In this document: in pieces, positions 6,193-9,712 of the stretch
How positions within the stretch are numbered: position 1 is the stretch's first letter
Layout: each line of letters starts with the position of its first letter
Source of the DNA: Micavibrio sp.
GTDB taxonomy: Bacteria; Pseudomonadota; Alphaproteobacteria; Micavibrionales; Micavibrionaceae
Direction: 5' to 3'
Length of the DNA stretch: 9,712 bases
Assembly (NCBI GenBank): GCA_027051315.1
Contig: JALTZE010000258.1
Location: 1 to 9,712 of the forward strand
Notes under the pieces: generated by a model
What the model was told of the DNA's origin: nothing
Database searches by the model: none
The model's input: the letters and a program-made list of their open reading frames with translations, nothing else
Made by a program: the position numbers and the translations under genes

Positions 6193-7179
6193 ATGGTGTC
6201 CAAACCCAGGGCAATAAAGCCAAGTACCGGCTTGCTGAATAAGAAAAATGTAATTCGCAGTATCCTTGTGATATCCTGCGTTTTAGTCGTTTCAGCATGC
6301 GGAAAAATACCAGGTCTGGACAAAATCATAGGGGATTACAAACCTAAAACATCACAACACACTGAAAATAAAAGAAATTCTGATATGGACACACAGAATA
6401 TGCCTATTTCCTCAGTGCAGCCTTTATCGATTTCACCTATGAACACACCTGATGAAATTTCAGCAACCCCGCCCCCCGATGAGGCAGAAGGGTTAAAATC
6501 GATACAAAATTTGCAACCAGCAAAAGGAATTCAGCTTGAACAAATATTCTCTCAAAGAATAGATGATACTGATGCACGCATTAAACGCGTAGAAGATGCG
6601 GTTATAGATATAAGAAAAGACATGGACATATTCATGCCTGCTATAATCAGACTTGTTGCAATAGAAAAAGATATAAAAGAACTTGTAAAGCAGCTAGATA
6701 GCCTTGTAGTACAAGATAGCCAGCAAGAAAATTTTCAGCAAGATACTAAACAAGCATCTAACACCCCTCAAAAACTTACTAAAAAAACAAGCCAGAAAAT
6801 TAAAAAAGAACCCAAAATTAATGCAAAAGAGCCTTCAGTAATATCCTTGCGAATTGGACACCACAAGGATAAAACACGTATAGTTCTTGATGCAAACCAT
6901 AATCTTAATTATCAAGCAGATATAGACAACAGTGAAAATATCCTAACAATTGAGCTTAAAAACACTAAATGGCTTGCAAAAACAGAATTAGCATATCAAA
7001 AAGACCCTCTAATTGAATCATATTCAATATCAGATATAAACGGGGGGGAAGGCAAACTACTTATCATACAGCTAAAACAAAATACAAATATAATCAACAA
7101 ATCAACAATAAAACCAAACAAAAACAGCCCCTATTACCGTATCTTGCTTGACCTAGAAAATCCAGATACACATAAATAA
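6193..7179 (+). CDS. Lipoprotein with coiled coil and C-terminal AMIN domain
   Basis: Probable periplasm-facing lipoprotein that binds peptidoglycan. Residues 20-36 form a hydrophobic signal ending in the lipobox VSAC, Cys36 being the lipidated residue; residue +2 is Gly, so an outer-membrane location is plausible by the E. coli Lol rule. A Pro/Ser/Thr-rich linker (about 50-110) is followed by a predicted coiled coil (about 115-175, RIDDTDARIKRVEDAVIDI onward), a Gln/Lys-rich linker (175-213), and an AMIN-like domain at about 215-322 (VISLRIGHHKDKTRIVLD, LTIELKNTKW, YYRILLDLENPD). AMIN domains occur in AmiC amidases and PilQ secretins and target septal or wall peptidoglycan. No catalytic domain is present, so the protein is probably a tether or localisation factor. 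ATG 6193 has GAAGG 10 nt upstream, but the signal peptide is long; a TTG at 6232 would give a typical length. The gene carries G and C runs at 7042-7048 and 6467-6477. Confidence 0.75.
   Translation: MVSKPRAIKPSTGLLNKKNVIRSILVISCVLVVSACGKIPGLDKIIGDYKPKTSQHTENKRNSDMDTQNMPISSVQPLSISPMNTPDEISATPPPDEAEGLKSIQNLQPAKGIQLEQIFSQRIDDTDARIKRVEDAVIDIRKDMDIFMPAIIRLVAIEKDIKELVKQLDSLVVQDSQQENFQQDTKQASNTPQKLTKKTSQKIKKEPKINAKEPSVISLRIGHHKDKTRIVLDANHNLNYQADIDNSENILTIELKNTKWLAKTELAYQKDPLIESYSISDINGGEGKLLIIQLKQNTNIINKSTIKPNKNSPYYRILLDLENPDTHK
7042..7048. repeat. Homopolymeric G7 tract inside the AMIN domain
   Basis: Seven consecutive G bases code for part of DINGGEGKL in an otherwise A-rich gene. Synonymous codons could have broken the run. 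Slippage here would change the frame and remove roughly the last 45 residues of the AMIN domain. A second run, CCCCGCCCCCC, lies at 6467-6477 in the linker. Confidence 0.6.
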
Positions 7180-7198
7180 AGGGATAAAAAGGAATATC

Positions 7199-7213
7199 TG
7201 TTATAAAATAACA
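7199..7213. promoter_or_regulatory. Candidate TetR-family operator
   Basis: TGTTAT (7199-7204) and ATAACA (7208-7213) form a perfect inverted repeat with a 3-bp centre, about 42 bp upstream of the TetR-family start codon. Autoregulators of this family usually bind such short palindromes over their own promoter. A sequence matching 12 of 15 positions covers the -10 of the first subunit gene (3911-3925). Confidence 0.45.
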
Positions 7214-7254
7214 TGCATTATTATATATTAAGGTGAAATATATTAGATTAGAAA

Positions 7255-7818
7255 ATGGGAAGACCAGCTTTATACGATAAACAATATGTTCTTGATGCCG
7301 CGACAGAATTATTTCGCGCTTGCGGATATGAAATATCTATGAGAGATATATTCAAAGCCACATCAATGAGCCCCAACTCCTTATATGCTGAATTTAGTAA
7401 CAAAGAAGGATTATTTCTTTCTGCTCTTGATAATTACAGAGAAAATATCGACGCAAACTGCATGTATATTCTTTATGAAGCACCAAAAAGCATGAAAAAT
7501 ATAAAACGCTTCTTACTATCCTATATTGAAAACACTGATGAATTTGGCTGCCTAATGATGAACAGCCTAACCCACAGAGAATCAATACCCACAAATTGTG
7601 GTAAGAAAATTGATCAATTTTACTTCGAAATGGGGGAAGCCATTCTTAACTGTCTAAAATCAGATGAACAGATGGGTAACTATGAAGTAAAAAAACTAAA
7701 ATATTATACCATGTTTCTTATAGGAGTATTACAAGGTGCTATAATCTCTTTGCGGCAAGGTGTCCCGCTAAAAATTATAGAACAACAAATAGATATAGCA
7801 ATGACAGCCAAACCATAA
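7255..7818 (+). CDS. TetR/AcrR-family transcriptional regulator
   Basis: Encodes 187 residues. The N-terminus GRPALYDKQYVLDAATELFRACGYE and the helix-turn-helix at about 28-50 (SMRDIFKATSMSPNSLYAEFSNKEGLF) are typical of TetR-type repressors. The helical remainder, with FGCLMMNSL near 97-105 and a hydrophobic helix at about 151-170 (YYTMFLIGVLQGAI), should form the ligand-binding dimer domain; the ligand is unknown. The ATG at 7255 is the first possible start, since an in-frame stop lies just upstream at 7249-7251. The Shine-Dalgarno sequence is weak. The stop codon is only 10 nt before the epimerase gene, so the two are probably co-transcribed, which suggests control of sugar metabolism. A palindrome at 7199-7213 may mediate autoregulation. 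A link to the subunit genes upstream is possible but unproven. Confidence 0.85.
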   Translation: MGRPALYDKQYVLDAATELFRACGYEISMRDIFKATSMSPNSLYAEFSNKEGLFLSALDNYRENIDANCMYILYEAPKSMKNIKRFLLSYIENTDEFGCLMMNSLTHRESIPTNCGKKIDQFYFEMGEAILNCLKSDEQMGNYEVKKLKYYTMFLIGVLQGAIISLRQGVPLKIIEQQIDIAMTAKP

Positions 7819-7828
7819 TTAAAAAAAC

Positions 7829-8914
7829 ATGGAAAATTTAAAAAATAATTTAATTAATATATGGATACCAAACTGGTATTTCTCTTTTATAGATAAAGAA
7901 AATGGCGGTTTTCATGAAAGAATTGATAAAAATCAAAAACCTATAAATACAGGATATAAAAGATTACTTAGTCAGTGCAGGCAAATCTATACATACAGCC
8001 ACGCCCTAAAAGAAGGTACGGATAAAAAACTTATAGAGCATGTAAATTCAGGATATGAATTTCTAACATCAAAATATAAAGGTAAAGAAAAAGGTAGCTG
8101 GATATTCAGTACAACAGAAAAAGGAGATGCAAAAGATACATATTACGACCTTTACGCTCATGCTTTTGTAATATTATCTATGGCTTTTTACTATAATCTA
8201 ACAGGGGAAAAACACGCAAAAAACAACGCAAAGCATACATTAAATTTTATAAAAACTCACTTCCGTTCAAAAAATAAAGGATTTGAAGAAGCACTTGACG
8301 AAAAAATGAGCCCCATAACCTCTATACGCAGGCAAAACCCCCATATGCATCTTTTTGAGGCCTGCCTTTTTGCCTATGATTTCTTCACAGATGAAGAATA
8401 TTTAGAAACTGCACATGAAATATATCAACTTTTCAAAGATTATTTTTTTGATGATAAAACAAAAACTCTAACAGAATTTTTTGACTATGAACTAAATCCA
8501 CACAAAGAAAAAGGACATAAAATAGAAACAGGTCATCATTATGAATGGGTATGGCTTCTTAACAAATACACACAAACAACCCAAATTAATAACGATTGTT
8601 ATTTATCACATCTATTTGATTACGCATATAAATTCGGAACAGATAAAAATAATCATACTATCTTTAATATAATGGATAAACATGGAAATATCTTGGATAA
8701 AAACAAAAGAATATGGCATATAACAGAATTTATGAAAGCGGCCACCATAATGAATCTAAAAGAAAAAATAGATATAACAAAATATATTAATAAAGATGGA
8801 TTTTGGATAGAAATATTAAATGAAGACATGGCAGCACAAAGTGATTTTATGCCTGCAACAACACCTTATCACATAACAATGGGAATATTAGAAACCGAAA
8901 ACATTAAAAAATAA
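7829..8914 (+). CDS. AGE-family sugar 2-epimerase / aldose-ketose isomerase
   Basis: A cytoplasmic (alpha/alpha)6-barrel enzyme of the N-acylglucosamine 2-epimerase family. Members interconvert GlcNAc and ManNAc, epimerise cellobiose, or isomerise mannose and fructose; the exact substrate cannot be read from sequence. Family motifs appear in order: KRLLSQCRQIYTYSHA (44-59), YDLYAHAFVILSMA (106-119), RRQNPHMHLFEACLFAYD (167-184), GHHYEWVWLL (235-244), RIWHITEFMKA (294-304) and ATTPYHI (343-349). The likely active-site residues are Arg51, the His residues near 172-174, His236/237 with Glu239, and His348. At 361 aa it is complete, toward the short end of the family. There is no signal peptide. 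No clear Shine-Dalgarno sequence precedes ATG 7829; translation may be coupled to the TetR gene 10 nt upstream. The convergent NagB-like gene suggests amino-sugar use, for which a GlcNAc/ManNAc epimerase would fit. Confidence 0.85.
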   Translation: MENLKNNLINIWIPNWYFSFIDKENGGFHERIDKNQKPINTGYKRLLSQCRQIYTYSHALKEGTDKKLIEHVNSGYEFLTSKYKGKEKGSWIFSTTEKGDAKDTYYDLYAHAFVILSMAFYYNLTGEKHAKNNAKHTLNFIKTHFRSKNKGFEEALDEKMSPITSIRRQNPHMHLFEACLFAYDFFTDEEYLETAHEIYQLFKDYFFDDKTKTLTEFFDYELNPHKEKGHKIETGHHYEWVWLLNKYTQTTQINNDCYLSHLFDYAYKFGTDKNNHTIFNIMDKHGNILDKNKRIWHITEFMKAATIMNLKEKIDITKYINKDGFWIEILNEDMAAQSDFMPATTPYHITMGILETENIKK

Positions 8915-9641
8915 TTTCAGCCAAAGCATCTTCATCACCAATTACGGTAAGATTAGGCTGGTTTTGCAAATAACTAGAAGGAATATCTTCACTTACAGGT
9001 GCACAAAAACTTTTCCTTAGAATTTCTGCCTTCCTTTTACCAGAAACCAAAAGCAGCGTATTTTTGGCCTCCTTCAAATTTCCCAATCCTAAAGTTACCG
9101 CTTCTTTAGGAACTTCATCTATCCCGCCCCAATATTCAGCATTAGCCTTTATTGTTTTTTCGTGAAGAAGTACCTTCCTAGTCCTCGAAGAAAAAGAGCT
9201 TTTCGGCTCATTAAAACCTATATGACCATTCTCACCTATCCCCACTATCGCAAGGTCAATTACATTCTCACTTACTATATCATCAATTCTTTTACATTCT
9301 TTATCTATATCATCAGCATTACTATTAAAAATAATCCTATCTTTACTATCTATAGAAAGAGGATTAAGTATTTCTTTTCCAAGCCAAGAAGAAAAAGACC
9401 TGTAATCATCATCAGCAAGACCAACATATTCATCTAAGGCAAGATATCTAAATTTGTTAAGATATTTTTCACCCGATTTATATCGTTTTACAATTTCTTT
9501 ATAAAAAGGCAAAGGAGTAAATCCAGTAGGCAATATAACCAACGGATTGTCATTTTTTTTCAAAAAATCAGAAAAAAAATCAGCCGAAACAATAGCAAAA
9601 TCATCTATATTATCGACTCTAACAAAATTTATATTATTCAT
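8904..9641 (-). CDS. nagB: Glucosamine-6-phosphate deaminase (NagB type)
   Basis: Converts glucosamine 6-phosphate to fructose 6-phosphate and ammonia in the cytoplasm, the step that moves amino sugars into glycolysis. The frame allows a TTG at 9647, but ATG 9641 (245 aa) is preferred because the Shine-Dalgarno sequence AAGGGTGG lies 9 nt before it. Residues counted from the ATG: phosphate-binding LPTGFTPLP near 37-45, LALDEYVGL near 67-75 with the acidic pair Asp70-Glu71, and GIGENGHIGFNEP near 134-146 with the catalytic His and Glu. The NGHIGFNEP form, rather than E. coli NDGHIAFNEP, and the short length suggest the compact type seen in many Gram-positives, probably without the E. coli allosteric site. 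SSYLQNQPNLTVIGDEDAL closes the protein. The stop codon overlaps the end of the convergent epimerase gene by 11 bp, leaving no room for a terminator between them. Confidence 0.9.
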   Translation of the reverse strand: MNNINFVRVDNIDDFAIVSADFFSDFLKKNDNPLVILPTGFTPLPFYKEIVKRYKSGEKYLNKFRYLALDEYVGLADDDYRSFSSWLGKEILNPLSIDSKDRIIFNSNADDIDKECKRIDDIVSENVIDLAIVGIGENGHIGFNEPKSSFSSRTRKVLLHEKTIKANAEYWGGIDEVPKEAVTLGLGNLKEAKNTLLLVSGKRKAEILRKSFCAPVSEDIPSSYLQNQPNLTVIGDEDALAEIIF

Positions 9642-9712
9642 AAACAAAATCCACCCTTGCTATATACTCCAAAAAGAAATAACCTTACCATAAAATCAAT
9701 AAATACTAGCAC
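9642..9712. other. Upstream region of nagB, to the window end
   Basis: Only 65-70 bases are available. Besides the nagB ribosome binding site (9651-9658 on the minus strand), I see no convincing promoter, repeat or operator. The TetR-type palindrome found at 7199-7213 is not present here. Confidence 0.5.

Noticed and set aside
9222..9242. Loss of the NagB catalytic Asp (Asn in GENGHIGFNEP where E. coli has Asp141)
   Set aside because: From memory of the family, many active short NagB proteins carry NGHIGFNEP, so this marks a subgroup rather than a dead enzyme.
9162..9437. 91-codon plus-strand frame opposite nagB
   Set aside because: Low-complexity Ile/Lys/Tyr/Thr composition and full overlap with a clear NagB coding sequence.

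Overview
The window is AT-rich (roughly one third G+C by eye) and looks like an alphaproteobacterium of low G+C content. The organism call is inference. It rests on the DUF4402 / PapD-like chaperone / usher-like gene set, on the type of small Cys/His membrane protein at the left end, and on TTAA-N7-TTAAC and GANTC motifs, which resemble CtrA and CcrM sites. No marker gene fixes the taxonomy. A gut or host-associated relative is possible but not shown.

Layout. A small three-helix membrane protein lies on the minus strand (97-474). Next, also on the minus strand, is a very large outer-membrane usher-like protein (about 572-3727). A 250-300 bp divergent control region follows. On the plus strand come two secreted DUF4402 subunit-like proteins (4020-4589 and 4674-5144) with a rho-independent terminator between them, a PapD-like periplasmic chaperone (5221-6063), a lipoprotein with a coiled coil and a C-terminal AMIN domain (6193-7179), a TetR-family regulator (7255-7818) and an AGE-family sugar epimerase/isomerase (7829-8914). 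A NagB-type glucosamine-6-phosphate deaminase on the minus strand (8904-9641) converges on the epimerase with an 11-bp overlap. No rRNA, tRNA, CRISPR array or insertion sequence was seen.

How the genes may work together. Positions 572-7179 read as one secretion and assembly locus: subunits, a chaperone that holds them in the periplasm, and an outer-membrane pore that assembles or exports them. Two parts are unlike textbook chaperone-usher loci. The usher-like protein ends in a SPOR-like domain, and the locus carries an AMIN-domain lipoprotein. Both modules are known for binding septal or otherwise remodelled peptidoglycan, so the structure may be anchored to, or placed at, particular sites on the cell wall. 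A perfect TTAA-N7-TTAAC motif at the -35 region of the first subunit gene, and a cluster of three GANTC sites before the AMIN gene, would fit cell-cycle control. This model is inference from domain recognition by eye.

The right end is a separate module for sugar or amino-sugar metabolism: the TetR regulator is probably co-transcribed with the epimerase, and NagB faces them. A palindrome upstream of the TetR gene is a candidate autoregulatory operator, and a related sequence covers the -10 of the subunit promoter.
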